NCBI RefSeq assembly: GCF_002289565.1
Contig: NZ_NTFY01000069.1
Location: 1 to 64,000 of the forward strand
Length of the DNA stretch: 64,000 bases
Source: Rhodopirellula sp. SM50
GTDB taxonomy: Bacteria > Planctomycetota > Planctomycetia > Pirellulales > Pirellulaceae
Direction: 5' to 3'
In this document: positions 7,973 to 20,210 of the stretch, one piece after another
Position numbering within the stretch: the stretch's first letter is position 1
How the letters are laid out: every line of letters begins with the position of its first letter
Position numbers and translations under genes: made by a program
The notes under the pieces: model-generated
Told to the model about the DNA's origin: nothing
Databases searched by the model: none
What the model saw: the letters and a program-made list of their open reading frames with translations, nothing else

Positions 7973-10542
7973 CTCTCCCGTTTGCCGCGTGTTGCCTGGC
8001 GCTGATGGCAGTGTCGGCCGGTGCCGAGCGGCCGAATGTGTTGTTCATTGCGATCGACGACTTGAGGGTTCAGCTGGGGTGCTACGGGGATTCCGCGGTG
8101 AAGTCGCCGAACATCGATCGGCTTGCGTCTGGCGGCATGGTTTTCGAGAGGGCTTATTGTCAGCAAACCGTATGCAATCCCTCCCGCGCATCGCTGCTGA
8201 CGGGCATGCGTCCCGATACGCTGCGTGTCTGGGATCTTCCGACACACTTCCGTCAGAACAAACCCGATGCGGTCACGCTTCCTCAATGGTTCAAATCCAA
8301 CGGCTATCACGCGCAATGCGTCGGCAAGATTTTCCACAACTGGCGGCAAGACGATTGGAAAGGCGACCCCCGATCCTGGAGCGTACCGTCGGTGCTGCAC
8401 TACAACAGTCACTCCAACGACAAGCCAAGGGTTGACGGTACGGTGCCGCCCAATCTGGCTTCGGGGGAAAATGGCATCGAATGTCGCGACGTTCCCGACG
8501 ACGCCTACTTCGACGGGAGGGTCGCGGAAACGGCCGTCGAAACCTTACGGAAACTCAGCGGGCGTGACGATCCGTTTTTCCTGGCCGTCGGCTTTTGGAA
8601 GCCGCATACGCCCTTCAACGCTCCCAAGAAATACTGGGACCTATACGATCGCAACGAAGTTCCAATTCCGAGCGATGTGCAGCCACCCAAAGACGTTCCC
8701 GAAATCGCGTTGACGAGCGCCCGATACACTGGCGGGCCAAAGTCGGAAGAGCTGCGGGAAATTCATCACGGACATCTCGCCGCGATCAGTTATCTCGACG
8801 CGCAGGTCGGCCGCGTGTTGGATGAATTGGAAACGCTCCAACTGCGAGACAACACGATCATTGTGTTGTGGTCCGATCACGGGCTGCATCTGGGCGAGCA
8901 TGGTCTGACGCGAAAGACAACGGCGTTTGAACTCGATGCCCGCGTTCCGCTGATCATCGACGCCCCCGAGCACGAAGCGGCAGGACGCACGGATGCTTTG
9001 GTGGAACTGCTGGATCTTTATCCGACGCTGACGGAGCTTTGCGGATTGCAAATGCCTAGCGAAGTCGAAGGCGCCTCATTGGTGCCGCTGCTGGACGATC
9101 CGTCGGCGCGCGTTCACGAAGTGGCTCTCACCCAAACACCACGCCCCAATTATCTGCGCGGCAAACTGCCCGAAGTGATGGGGTATTCGATTCGCACCGA
9201 ACAATTTCGCTACATCGAGTGGCGGGACTTCAAGACCGAACAAGTCCTCGCCCGCGAACTGTACGATCACCGCAAGGACTCGCACGAGACCGTGAACGTG
9301 GTGAACCATGACGCGTATCAAAACGCCGTCGCCGATCTTGCAGAGAAACTGGCAGAAAAACTGGCCGCCCCGTCCACCGTTGCCGCTTCACGCTCCGATG
9401 ATCTACCGCACCCGGTGACGAATCCGAGCAGCCCGCACATGCTGGATCTGCAGACCACCGGCTCGGATGCGTCGCGAATCGATTTCAACCAACTCCCAAG
9501 GGTTCCTTCACAGCACGCCATCATCAGTGACGTCCGAGACCGCGCCGGAACCCGGGTGCACCAGCACGCCTATCTCGCGCATTTCGACGGCAAGTACTGG
9601 GCGATGTGGAGCGATGGCCCGGGTGTACCAAGACCGGGGCTCACGCCCGAGCAGCTTCGCAATGTGGTGCCGGGGCACGATCGACCGGACACCCGCGTGT
9701 CCTACGCGACCAGCGATGACGGGCTGCATTGGAGCGAGCCGGCGGACCTGTCCGGCCCGCCGCGTACGGCCGGATTTGGCTGGATCGCGTGCGGGTTGTG
9801 GGTCCGTGATGGCGAGTTACTGGCGTTGGCGAGCCATTTCAACGCGCCGGGTTATCCCGGCAAAGGGCTCAGTCTGGAAGCGTTTCGCTGGAACGCGGAC
9901 GACCAAGCGTGGAAGCCGCATGGCACCGTGATGGACGACACGCTCAATAATTTCCCGCCGAAGCGATTGCCGCGGGGCGAGTTCATGATGACGCGCCGCG
10001 ACCATCGCCAGCAGGTCTCGGTGATGATCGGCGGGCACACCGCCTTCAATGACTGGAAGATCCGTCCGCTGGCCAGCTATGACGCCAAGGGTCGGCCAGA
10101 AGAACCGTACTGGTACGTGCTTCCCGATGGCCAGAACCTTGTCGGTCTGATTCGCGACAACGGACGTTCGGGGCGATTGCTGCGCACCTTTTCCAGCGAC
10201 AGCGGCCGGACATGGAGCCCGATCGTCAAGACAAACTTTCCCGACGCGACGAGCAAGTTCTTTGTGCTGCGAACCTCCCGGGGCTACTATGTGCTGGTGT
10301 CCAACGCCAACCCGCGTCGACGCGATCCGTTGACCTTGGCCGTCAGTTCGGACGGGTTGGTCTTCACCCATCTGTTTCAGCTCGTCGGCGGCCGACACAT
10401 CGATTATCCACACCTCATTGAACACGACGAACACTTGTTGATCGCGTTTTCCGGTGCGAAGCAAACGATGGAAGTTTTAAAAGTATCGCTCGACGATGTC
10501 GATCTGCTGCTTCGATCGAATCAATCCTTTAGCCCGCGTTGA
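7957..10542 (+). CDS. Secreted sulfatase fused to a sialidase-like beta-propeller
   Basis: An 861-residue exported enzyme with a signal peptide at about 1-23. The N-terminal type I sulfatase domain (about 25-470) resembles iduronate-2-sulfatase: metal-binding start [11 protein letters not shown], and active-site C73 in [11 protein letters not shown], which would be converted to formylglycine by a sulfatase-maturing enzyme. The C-terminal part (about 520-850) resembles exo-sialidase/BNR-type propellers, with phrases such as [25 protein letters not shown] and [10 protein letters not shown]. The enzyme would remove sulfate esters from a polysaccharide, with the propeller providing binding or a second glycosidase activity. 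ATG 7957 is chosen because the signal peptide starts there; the TTG at 7927 is less likely. A second sulfatase follows after 58 bp. Confidence 0.88.
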   Translation: MLRSLTLPFAACCLALMAVSAGAERPNVLFIAIDDLRVQLGCYGDSAVKSPNIDRLASGGMVFERAYCQQTVCNPSRASLLTGMRPDTLRVWDLPTHFRQNKPDAVTLPQWFKSNGYHAQCVGKIFHNWRQDDWKGDPRSWSVPSVLHYNSHSNDKPRVDGTVPPNLASGENGIECRDVPDDAYFDGRVAETAVETLRKLSGRDDPFFLAVGFWKPHTPFNAPKKYWDLYDRNEVPIPSDVQPPKDVPEIALTSARYTGGPKSEELREIHHGHLAAISYLDAQVGRVLDELETLQLRDNTIIVLWSDHGLHLGEHGLTRKTTAFELDARVPLIIDAPEHEAAGRTDALVELLDLYPTLTELCGLQMPSEVEGASLVPLLDDPSARVHEVALTQTPRPNYLRGKLPEVMGYSIRTEQFRYIEWRDFKTEQVLARELYDHRKDSHETVNVVNHDAYQNAVADLAEKLAEKLAAPSTVAASRSDDLPHPVTNPSSPHMLDLQTTGSDASRIDFNQLPRVPSQHAIISDVRDRAGTRVHQHAYLAHFDGKYWAMWSDGPGVPRPGLTPEQLRNVVPGHDRPDTRVSYATSDDGLHWSEPADLSGPPRTAGFGWIACGLWVRDGELLALASHFNAPGYPGKGLSLEAFRWNADDQAWKPHGTVMDDTLNNFPPKRLPRGEFMMTRRDHRQQVSVMIGGHTAFNDWKIRPLASYDAKGRPEEPYWYVLPDGQNLVGLIRDNGRSGRLLRTFSSDSGRTWSPIVKTNFPDATSKFFVLRTSRGYYVLVSNANPRRRDPLTLAVSSDGLVFTHLFQLVGGRHIDYPHLIEHDEHLLIAFSGAKQTMEVLKVSLDDVDLLLRSNQSFSPR

Positions 10543-10600
10543 CGATCGGTTCTGTTTGTTGTCACCACGTCGCACACCATCCTCCTGCACGAGTCCTGCC

Positions 10601-12535
10601 ATGTCGTCACGCTATTGTCTCTCGCTCGTCTGTCTATTGATCGGTCTGGCCAATTGTGCCCGTGCCGCCGATCGACCGCCGAACATTGTTTACATCATGT
10701 CCGACGAGTTGGCGTATTACGAACTGTCGCACATGGGAAACGAGCGACTGCGGACGCCCAACATCGACCAGATGGCGCGCGAGGGGATTCGATTCACCCA
10801 GGCACTGGCGGCCGCGCCGGTGTGTGGTCCGCTGCGTGCCTGCATGATGACCGGAAAACACATGGGGCATTGTTCAGTGCGCGACAACCCCGGCGGCACG
10901 CCACTGCGCGCCGGCGAGCCGACGATCGCCAGCATGCTGAAGCAACGTGGATATGCAACCGGCGGGTTTGGCAAATGGGGCGCCGGCGGGCGTGGATCCA
11001 CCGGCGTCCCGGAACAGCATGGCTTCGACGATTTCTTCGGTTATTACGACCAAGTTCATGCGCACTCGTTCTATCCGCCCTATCTGGTGCGAAATAGCCG
11101 AGAGGTTCCGCTGCCGGGAAACGATGGTGGTCGTGAAGGAGAAACGTACTCGCACTACGAGATCATGAAGCGGGGGAAAGCGTTCATCCGCGAGAACAAG
11201 GATCGACCGTTCTTTTGTTATTTCCCAGTCACCCCGCCGCACGGGATGTATGACATCCCGGCGGAGGATCCCGCCGTAGCCGCTTACAAGGACGACGCGT
11301 GGTTCAATGATCCGAACGTTTCACAAGACGCAAAAAACTATGCGGCAATGGTCACGATGATCGATAACGACCTGCGATCGGTTCTGGACTTGCTTCGCGA
11401 ACTGGACCTCGAAGACAACACGATCGTGTTCTTCACCGGTGACAACGGCGGCCAGGATCGGTTTCGCGACAACGAACATCCGCGCGGCTACTTCGGCCCG
11501 AACAAGAACCCCGTGACCGGCGTCGAATTCCGCGGCGGCAAGGGGAATCTTTACGAAGGTGGGCTGAGGATCCCGTATCTGGTGCGCTGGCCGGGCAAAA
11601 TCAAATCCGGTCAAGTCAGCGATTTGGTGTTCAGCCAAGTCGACGTGTTCCCGACGCTCGCCGAACTGACCGGCGCCGAAGCCCCCGGGGATCTCGATGG
11701 CATGTCGATTCTGACAGAATTAATCGGCGCCGAAGCGACCGGACACAAGCAACCGCAACACGAGTTTTTGTACTGGGAGTACGGTCCACAGACGGCGGTC
11801 CGAATGGGCCAGTGGAAAGCGATCCAGCCCAAACGCGACGGGCCTTGGGCGTTGTATGACTTGGACAGCGACGTCAGCGAAACAACTGACGTCGCCAAAC
11901 AGCACCCTGACGTGTTGGCCAAAATGATCGCCCACGCCAAAGCCGCTCACCAGCCTGTTCAACCCGGAACGTTTGAATCCAAAGAGTTGCACGAGCGTGA
12001 CCGGCAAGCGAAATGGGGATCGAAAGGAAATCCCGGTAAGAAGAGCAGCAGCAATCGCGGCCTGAAGGTCAACCGATTGGCCGACAAGAATCTGGTGCCG
12101 GCCGACGAAATGAAGCTCGTGCGATACAGCAGCGAGAACACGGGTAACGAAAAGCATGCGGCCAACGCGATCGATGGGAATCCGGAAACGATCTGGCACT
12201 CCCGATTCGATCAAGAGGTCGCCCAACCGCCCCACGAACTGGTGATCGATTTGGGCGTGACGTACCAGATCGACGGCTTTCGCTACTTGGCCCGACAAGA
12301 CGGTGGCTGGAATGGAGCCTTTGCCAAAACCGATTTCACGATCAGCGGTGTGGCAGACTCTTTCGGAGAACCCTCCGCCACGGCGACCTTCGGCAAGGTA
12401 AGAACGGCTCAGAAAGCGGACTGCGAAACTCCGCTGAGTGGCCGCTATGTCCGCGTGCGAGTGTTTTCGGAGGTCAACGGAAAACCCTGGGCATCCGCCG
12501 CGGAGATCGGGGTGGTCGGTCGGAAAGTGCCCTAA
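10601..12535 (+). CDS. Secreted sulfatase with C-terminal F5/8-type-C-like domain
   Basis: A 644-residue protein with a signal peptide at about 1-24. The sulfatase domain opens with NIVYIMSDELAYYELSHMG. It carries the active-site motif CGPLRACMMTG with C75 as the formylglycine residue (C-x-P-x-R type), and the second conserved block GYATGGFGKWG. The last 145 residues resemble a discoidin/F5/8C carbohydrate-binding domain: HAANAIDGNPETIWHSRF, LVIDLGVTYQIDGFRYLARQ and RYVRVRVFSEV. It probably desulfates a polysaccharide to which the C-terminal module binds. It lies 58 bp after the previous sulfatase and 209 bp before the GH3 gene on the same strand, consistent with one catabolic operon. The start is set at the signal peptide. 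Confidence 0.88.
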   Translation: MSSRYCLSLVCLLIGLANCARAADRPPNIVYIMSDELAYYELSHMGNERLRTPNIDQMAREGIRFTQALAAAPVCGPLRACMMTGKHMGHCSVRDNPGGTPLRAGEPTIASMLKQRGYATGGFGKWGAGGRGSTGVPEQHGFDDFFGYYDQVHAHSFYPPYLVRNSREVPLPGNDGGREGETYSHYEIMKRGKAFIRENKDRPFFCYFPVTPPHGMYDIPAEDPAVAAYKDDAWFNDPNVSQDAKNYAAMVTMIDNDLRSVLDLLRELDLEDNTIVFFTGDNGGQDRFRDNEHPRGYFGPNKNPVTGVEFRGGKGNLYEGGLRIPYLVRWPGKIKSGQVSDLVFSQVDVFPTLAELTGAEAPGDLDGMSILTELIGAEATGHKQPQHEFLYWEYGPQTAVRMGQWKAIQPKRDGPWALYDLDSDVSETTDVAKQHPDVLAKMIAHAKAAHQPVQPGTFESKELHERDRQAKWGSKGNPGKKSSSNRGLKVNRLADKNLVPADEMKLVRYSSENTGNEKHAANAIDGNPETIWHSRFDQEVAQPPHELVIDLGVTYQIDGFRYLARQDGGWNGAFAKTDFTISGVADSFGEPSATATFGKVRTAQKADCETPLSGRYVRVRVFSEVNGKPWASAAEIGVVGRKVP

Positions 12536-12744
12536 TGCCTTAACTGAAGGATGACAGCGCGCCAAAAATCCGTGGGTTCGCGCTGCCATCGGTGGGCTCA
12601 CTCAGCGAATAAACCGCTGGCGGGTTGCGCTGCCCCCAAGCCAAAAGTAGGCGGAGCACGAGGGGCGGGGGCGCGCACCGATGCAGGATTTCGATCAAGC
12701 TATGTGAGCCAACCGGCTCATTCCTCTTCAAACGGTCGATCACC

Positions 12745-15264
<2,520 letters not shown>

Positions 15265-15615
15265 CCAAGTAACTGCGCGTCCCTCGTGTGACGTAGATCG
15301 CTTCTTCGCTCAACCGCCGGCACAGCTCGACCAGAAATTCGATCAGCCGGTCGAACTCGCTTTCTTTGTTGAACGACACTTCGAATCGTTCCAACACGTC
15401 GTGCGAGAGCTGGGTGGATGGGTCGATCCAATATCCTTTGACCGGAGTCGGGGATTGGGTGTAGGCTCGATAGCGATGCATCAGAAACTCATGGATCGCC
15501 GAACGCGCGGTTTGAGTCCCATGATAAAAGCGGGGGGCATCCAGCTTGTGCGACGGAATGTAAAACTCCGTCATCGTTCCCAGTGCCAGGATGTGTGGCG
15601 AGTTCTTTGTGCCCA

Positions 15616-16572
15616 TCAGCTGAATTGCTTTTGCATGGCGTCGAGAAAGGCTTGCAGTTGATCACCGGGTAATGCGTTGATGCCCGCGGCTGCTTTGCGA
15701 CCACCGCCGGTGGGGAATTGGCGACACAGTGCGTCGGCACCGGTTTTGGTTGCCAGCGGGGCGCGGACGCTGACCAGATAGTCGCCCGATGGCAACAGGC
15801 TGGCCAATGCATGGGCGCGGTCCGGGTTCTCGCGCGCCAGCTGGTTGCTGTACACACCACTGACACGCCGCGAAAACGATTCGTTCGGAAACGTGAACGC
15901 CGCGCAGCGTTCGGTTTCTAGCACCGGGGCGATCGACTTGGCCCGATTCATGTCGCTTTCGAAACCCTCGCTAAGGGTTTGAAAGGTGGTGTCGGACGCG
16001 ATGAACTCGAACGGATCGGCATACGGCTGGATCTTGCGGTACAACTGATCCGGCGGGAAATACAAATCGTCCAGCGTGCTGCCGTAGCCGTTGTAGTTCA
16101 GCAGGGTGCCGAGCGTTTCGAGTTGGTCGAGCTGGGGTTCGGTCAGATTCAGTGGCAGTGCGGCACTGCGGGCGGCGTCATGCAAGTTGTCGCCGAACAA
16201 CGCGGTCACGGCCCAAGGCAGAAATGCACCGTCGAGGTGACGATTGACAAGCAGACCGGTGCAAACGTCTCCGGCGGTGTCGATTTGCACCGACAAGTTA
16301 TTTGATTCGGGAATCTCGCCGGCAAAATGGTGGTCGAAATAGGCGACCGCGACGTCCTGCTCGAGCAGCCGCACCAGTTCCTCACGGTTTTTGTCGAGCG
16401 AAATGTCGAGCACCGTGACGCTGTCGCCGGATCGGGCCTGGACGCGTTTGAGCAGGTTGATGTCACGTTTGACGCCCGTCACCAGCGTGCTCTCTCGCGG
16501 CTGGGCCAAGCGAAGTTGGTGCAAGGCACAAATGCCGTCTGCATCACCGTTAAACACGTCGAAGTGGGCCAC
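15616..16572 (-). CDS. DHH-family phosphoesterase
   Basis: A 318-residue protein of the DHH phosphoesterase superfamily. The metal-binding signatures are DADGI near the N-terminus (residues 10-14) and the diagnostic DHH at 80-82 (YFDHHFAGE). The C-terminal region carries a GGGRKAAAGI element like the DHHA1 GGGH-type substrate motif. Relatives hydrolyse short oligonucleotides, cyclic dinucleotides or similar phosphodiesters in the cytoplasm; the exact substrate is not set by sequence. The start is placed at GTG 16572 because AGGAG lies 6 nt upstream (plus-strand ctcct at 16579-16583) and because the DHH fold begins there. The frame also extends to 16692, which would add 40 poorly protein-like residues. 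Confidence 0.85.
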   Translation of the reverse strand: MAHFDVFNGDADGICALHQLRLAQPRESTLVTGVKRDINLLKRVQARSGDSVTVLDISLDKNREELVRLLEQDVAVAYFDHHFAGEIPESNNLSVQIDTAGDVCTGLLVNRHLDGAFLPWAVTALFGDNLHDAARSAALPLNLTEPQLDQLETLGTLLNYNGYGSTLDDLYFPPDQLYRKIQPYADPFEFIASDTTFQTLSEGFESDMNRAKSIAPVLETERCAAFTFPNESFSRRVSGVYSNQLARENPDRAHALASLLPSGDYLVSVRAPLATKTGADALCRQFPTGGGRKAAAGINALPGDQLQAFLDAMQKQFS

Positions 16573-16719
16573 GTCAAACTCCTGAATCGAAAGGGAAACG
16601 TGGAATGTAGCGTGACGGTGATGATCCGAAAACCGAGGTCGGGTTTGTCGAGCATGCCGTGCGCGCCCGGTCTCAATCTCCGTACCGTTCATTCAAATCT
16701 GGACGGAGCACTGGCGACG

Positions 16720-17127
16720 TCAAGACAGTGCCTGCATCAGGCTGAGGAGCGGTAGCCCGAAGCCGACCACCAGCAGGACCAACACGACCAGCGCCAGGGC
16801 GATCGCGTACCAGCCGATTTGACGACGCGTTTCACTTGCCCCCAAGAACAGCGGAACGCAGACGAGCCCGATGGCGATGAAGAGGAGCAGAGCGCTGAAG
16901 CCCGAATGCAGGAGCCAACGGGTCAACACCGGCAATTGAAGTTCGAAGTCCTCGAAAATCGAACGCATGGCCGGACGGAGAACCATGATCTTGATCGCCA
17001 GGCCGCACCACAGCAAACAAGCAAACAGGTACACCATCGATCGTCGCTGCGGCCGCGCTTCCATCGCAGTCGGCGGATGAAAGGGGTTCCGTGTTGGATT
17101 CCCGTCGTCAGAAAGGCTCTCGGTCAT
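16720..17127 (-). CDS. Three-helix membrane protein, GspF-like fragment
   Basis: A 135-residue protein with three predicted transmembrane segments (about 30-50, 75-98, 107-130). The segment FEDFELQLPVLTRWLLHSG resembles the start of type II secretion/type IV pilus inner-membrane F proteins, but the rest is much too short for that family. It is better called an uncharacterised small membrane protein. It sits upstream of the DHH gene on the same strand. Confidence 0.6.
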   Translation of the reverse strand: MTESLSDDGNPTRNPFHPPTAMEARPQRRSMVYLFACLLWCGLAIKIMVLRPAMRSIFEDFELQLPVLTRWLLHSGFSALLLFIAIGLVCVPLFLGASETRRQIGWYAIALALVVLVLLVVGFGLPLLSLMQALS

Positions 17128-17240
17128 GTTGCGTCGGTCTCAATGCTGATTGCACTGGCGGCACATGAAGCCGCATCCAGGGTGCCACTTTGGGTGACAG
17201 GCTGGATGCGCTGGTTTCGACCGATGAGGTCGATGATTCA

Positions 17241-17261
17241 GAAAGCCCGTCTATAACGGGC
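17241..17261 (-). terminator. Intrinsic terminator after tRNA-Ser
   Basis: On the minus strand the sequence gcccgt-tatag-acgggc forms a 6-bp GC-rich stem with a 5-nt loop followed by tttct. It starts about 10 bp past the 3' end of tRNA-Ser(GGA) and is well placed to end its transcript. Confidence 0.7.
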
Positions 17262-17270
17262 CCAAACGAG

Positions 17271-17353
17271 CGGAGGACACGGGACTCGAACCCGCAGCCC
17301 CTTACGGGGTACCTCAGTTCCAGTGAGGCCGCTCACCAATTCGCTTATCCTCC
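17271..17353 (-). tRNA. tRNA-Ser (anticodon GGA)
   Basis: The minus strand folds as a class II tRNA. The acceptor stem ggaggat pairs with gtcctcc, with discriminator G. The anticodon arm cctca-ctggaac-tgagg has anticodon GGA, reading UCC/UCU serine codons. A long variable arm (taccccgtaagggg) and a T arm containing ggttcgagtcc are present. The 3' CCA is not encoded. Confidence 0.93.
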
Positions 17354-17439
17354 GGAAGGGCTCCAGTCTAGCGTTTCAAGTTCCATGTTCCAAGTTGGGG
17401 TGCTTGGAACTTGGAACCTGAAGCTTGGAACTCAAGATC

Positions 17440-18759
17440 CTACAGCGACGTCTTGGCGCCGCTGATCAGCTTGATGAACTCGTCGTTGCTTTCGAATCGA
17501 CCGAGTTGTTTGGTTAGTTGTTCCATTGCGTCACAGGGATGCATGCTGGAAAGGGTCCGGCGCAACATCGTCACTGCTTCGTAGGTTTCTTCGTCGTGCA
17601 GCAATTCTTCGCGGCGGGTTCCCGACTGGCTGATGTCGATCGATGGCCAGACGCGGCGGTCTGCCAAGCGGCGATCGAGCACCAATTCCATGTTTCCGGT
17701 TCCCTTGAACTCTTGGAAGATCGCCTCGTCCATCCGACTGTTCGTGTCCACCAGGCAGGTGCCGACGATCGTCAACGAGCCGCCTTCTTGGAACGCCCGT
17801 GCGGTCGCGAACAGTTTCTTCGGAATGTCCATCGCCTTGATGTCCAAGCCGCCGCTCATCGTCGCACCGCCTCGGCCGCTGCGTCCGACCCATTTGTTGA
17901 ACGCACGGGCAAGTCGCGTGATCGAATCGAGCATTAGGAAAACGTCTTGGCCCATTTCGGCCAGTCGCCGCGCGCGATCGATCACCAATTGGCTCAGGCG
18001 GACATGGCTTTCGACGTCCATGTCCAAGCTGCTCGCGACGACTTCGCCACCGACGACGTTGCGACGCATGTCGGTCACTTCTTCGGGCCGCTCGTCGATC
18101 AGCAACACGATCAGTTTCAAATCGGGGTGATTTTCCGAAATCCCGCTGGCGATGTCCTGCAGCATGACCGTCTTCCCGCTTCGAGGCGGTGCAACGATCA
18201 ATGCCCGCTGCCCCTTGCCGAGCGGTGCAAGCAAATCGATCACGCGGTTGGTGATCGGCCGCTGCCCACGCTCCAGAACCAACCACTCTTCGGGGTTGAT
18301 CGGGGTCAGGGTTTCAAAACTCTTGACGTCCGGATAGGACTCCGGCGACATCCCGTCGACGTCCAGGATCTCGCGGATCCGGGGTCCCTGCTGGCGTTTG
18401 GCTTGCTGCATCATCGCCTTGATGAAGACACCTTGTCGCAAGCCGAATCGCTCGATCATCGTTCCGGGGACAAACGGATCGCTGCGTTCACGGGAATAAT
18501 TATTGTCTCGGCTGCGGAGGAACCCGTAGCCGTTGGGATGCAATTCGAGAATCCCCTCGCATTCTTCCAGCGGCGCGTCACTGGGGATGTCCGCGGGCTC
18601 GCGATCCATGTTCTGATCTCTCGCGCCGGCACCGTTGTTACCACCGCCACCGCCACCGCCACGTCGCCGTCTTCGCGAACGCGGTTTGTTACCACCCCCG
18701 CCTCCGGCTTGTCCATTGGAGCTTGGGCCGCGACGAGGAGACCGTTTCTTTTTCGCCAT
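17440..18759 (-). CDS. rho: Transcription termination factor Rho with Gly/Arg-rich N-terminal extension
   Basis: A 439-residue RNA-dependent helicase-translocase that ends transcription. The cold-shock-like RNA-binding domain (about 62-145) begins LEECEGILELHPNGYGFLRS. The ATPase domain has the Walker A motif APPRSGKT (about 190-197), Walker B VFLMLDSITRLARAFNK, the RGGATMSGGLD segment and the C-terminal RRLADRRVWPSID block. Residues 1-60 form a low-complexity basic extension (KKKRSPRR, then RRRRRGGGGGGG and NNGAG) that replaces the usual Rho N-terminal helical domain; such extensions occur in several high-GC lineages and add RNA contacts. ATG 18759 is chosen because the basic extension starts there; the longer frame to 18903 looks non-coding. 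tRNA-Ser lies 86 bp downstream. Confidence 0.95.
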   Translation of the reverse strand: MAKKKRSPRRGPSSNGQAGGGGGNKPRSRRRRRGGGGGGGNNGAGARDQNMDREPADIPSDAPLEECEGILELHPNGYGFLRSRDNNYSRERSDPFVPGTMIERFGLRQGVFIKAMMQQAKRQQGPRIREILDVDGMSPESYPDVKSFETLTPINPEEWLVLERGQRPITNRVIDLLAPLGKGQRALIVAPPRSGKTVMLQDIASGISENHPDLKLIVLLIDERPEEVTDMRRNVVGGEVVASSLDMDVESHVRLSQLVIDRARRLAEMGQDVFLMLDSITRLARAFNKWVGRSGRGGATMSGGLDIKAMDIPKKLFATARAFQEGGSLTIVGTCLVDTNSRMDEAIFQEFKGTGNMELVLDRRLADRRVWPSIDISQSGTRREELLHDEETYEAVTMLRRTLSSMHPCDAMEQLTKQLGRFESNDEFIKLISGAKTSL

Positions 18760-20210
18760 GTGTAATCCAGAGAGCGCCGACGCGTCATCGAGCGTCCTCC
18801 GCCGGGAAGCGGAAGTCGGCCGGCAATCATGTAAAGAATCCGCAGGATGGAACGATAAAGGACCCAAGCGCGAAGCTGCGGAAACCGTCCCGCGCAGGGT
18901 CAAACCAAATAGTTTTCGTGAGCCAACGTCATGGCGTTGGCGAAACTGTTTTCACTGGCCAGCACGCGTTTCGCACTGACAATTCAACACGCGATCGATC
19001 ACTCCAGAGCCTGTCCGGTGGACACGACGCTGCAACTGACCTTCTTCACTTGAACGAACACGACCGAATCGCTGCCCAACCGCGCCGGTGTGATTGCGAC
19101 CAATCAGCATCCCCATCACGGGCTGGACCGAACTGGCGGGGGCGGCGCCGGCCGCCAAGCAAAATGCCGTTTCCTCTGGCTTGTGTCGATCTTAGGGTTG
19201 TCCGGTGTCCCGGGACGAATCATCCCGCGGACACTACCAATTCCTTTCCGTTTTCGTCGCCCGACACCTGGATACGTCGATGCTGGGAAATTCCCATCTC
19301 AACTCCCACACTTGAACCGACCGGTGGCCAGTCATCGGGAAGAGAGGCAAATCAACCTTCCGGCCCTTCAAAAGCCGAATCGCAGAATCGTCGTGGAGCG
19401 ACGCAATGAACTGTGGAGCGGTGAAGCGTAAATTCCAACAACACCGCCGACTAAAGCTATCGGAAATATAGCCGAGCAACAGCCTGTGTCAAGCGAAGCC
19501 TTCTATTGTCCCCTCTGTCGAGGGTGTCGGTCCGTTCGGCTCGCGGCTCTTCCGAGAAACGATCGCACTCGAGAGCGTTCGCCCACAAGCCACGATTCCC
19601 AGGGCCATCGATTGGACAAGGCCCACCGATCGCAGTGCGAGCCCGCGGATCCCAGGCTGCTCTTTATCCGTGGGGCCGCGCTGCCATCGGTGGGTTCCTC
19701 TCAGCCGGACTTTCCCTTGTTCTCGGGCTCCGCCCTACGCCGTAAACGATTTGTTTCCTGTGTTGGACGAGGTTTTAGCGGCAGGGCGCAAGCCCTCCGG
19801 CTTGCGCATCTTTGCCAACACACCGGAGGGCTCGCGCCCTGCCGCTAACAAATCGTTTACGGCGCAGGGCTCCGTCTGGGAACACACGACCATCGAGCCG
19901 CTCGCCCCCTTCTCCGCCACCGCCGAGCGGCAACGCCGGCCATGCATTTGAAGGCGGGACGTTGCAAGCGGGTTGAACCGGGATCTCAGCGAGCGAGAAA
20001 CGCGCCGTGACGGTCCTGAAACGTCGCCGCTGGCTTTTTTCATCGCACCCCGCCGGCTGAACTGGCGTTAAAGTCGACCTATTCTGTACTTTCCGCTTAA
20101 GCGACAGGTTCCCGCCTGCCGATCAACTCACCAGGCGCAATGTCCGGGTGCTTCGTTCGGACGCTTCACCCCCAACAGTTTTTCCTCCCGGATCGACACA
20201 GGAACGCAGG
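18760..20210. other. 1.45-kb non-coding gap with repeats, between rho and the thioredoxin-like gene
   Basis: No reading frame here looks like a protein on either strand. Contents seen: a hairpin ccaacg-tcatg-cgttgg near 18923-18940 (it could lie in the rho leader), a ctgccatcggtggg repeat at 19681-19694 shared with 12583-12596 and the 54010-54095 region, and the large two-tier palindrome 19738-19864. Rho promoters are expected near 18760-18960, but I do not see a clear -35/-10 pair. Confidence 0.6.
19738..19864. repeat. Two-tier palindromic element (locus A)
   Basis: The outer arms are an 18-bp perfect inverted repeat (cgccgtaaacgatttgtt at 19738-19755; complement at 19847-19864). The inner arms are 24 bp with one mismatch (19777-19800 and 19823-19846) and contain agcggcagggcg-aagccctccgg. 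A 21-nt spacer (19756-19776) separates the arms on the left only. The element is homologous, in opposite orientation, to 52250-52373. Confidence 0.9.

Noticed and set aside
17518-18765. Plus-strand genes opposite rho (139, 165 and 272 residues)
   Set aside because: These frames are antisense shadows of the highly conserved rho gene.
18723-19409. 228-residue plus-strand gene upstream of rho
   Set aside because: It starts inside the antisense of rho, is Arg/Ser/Pro-rich without domains and covers the likely rho promoter.
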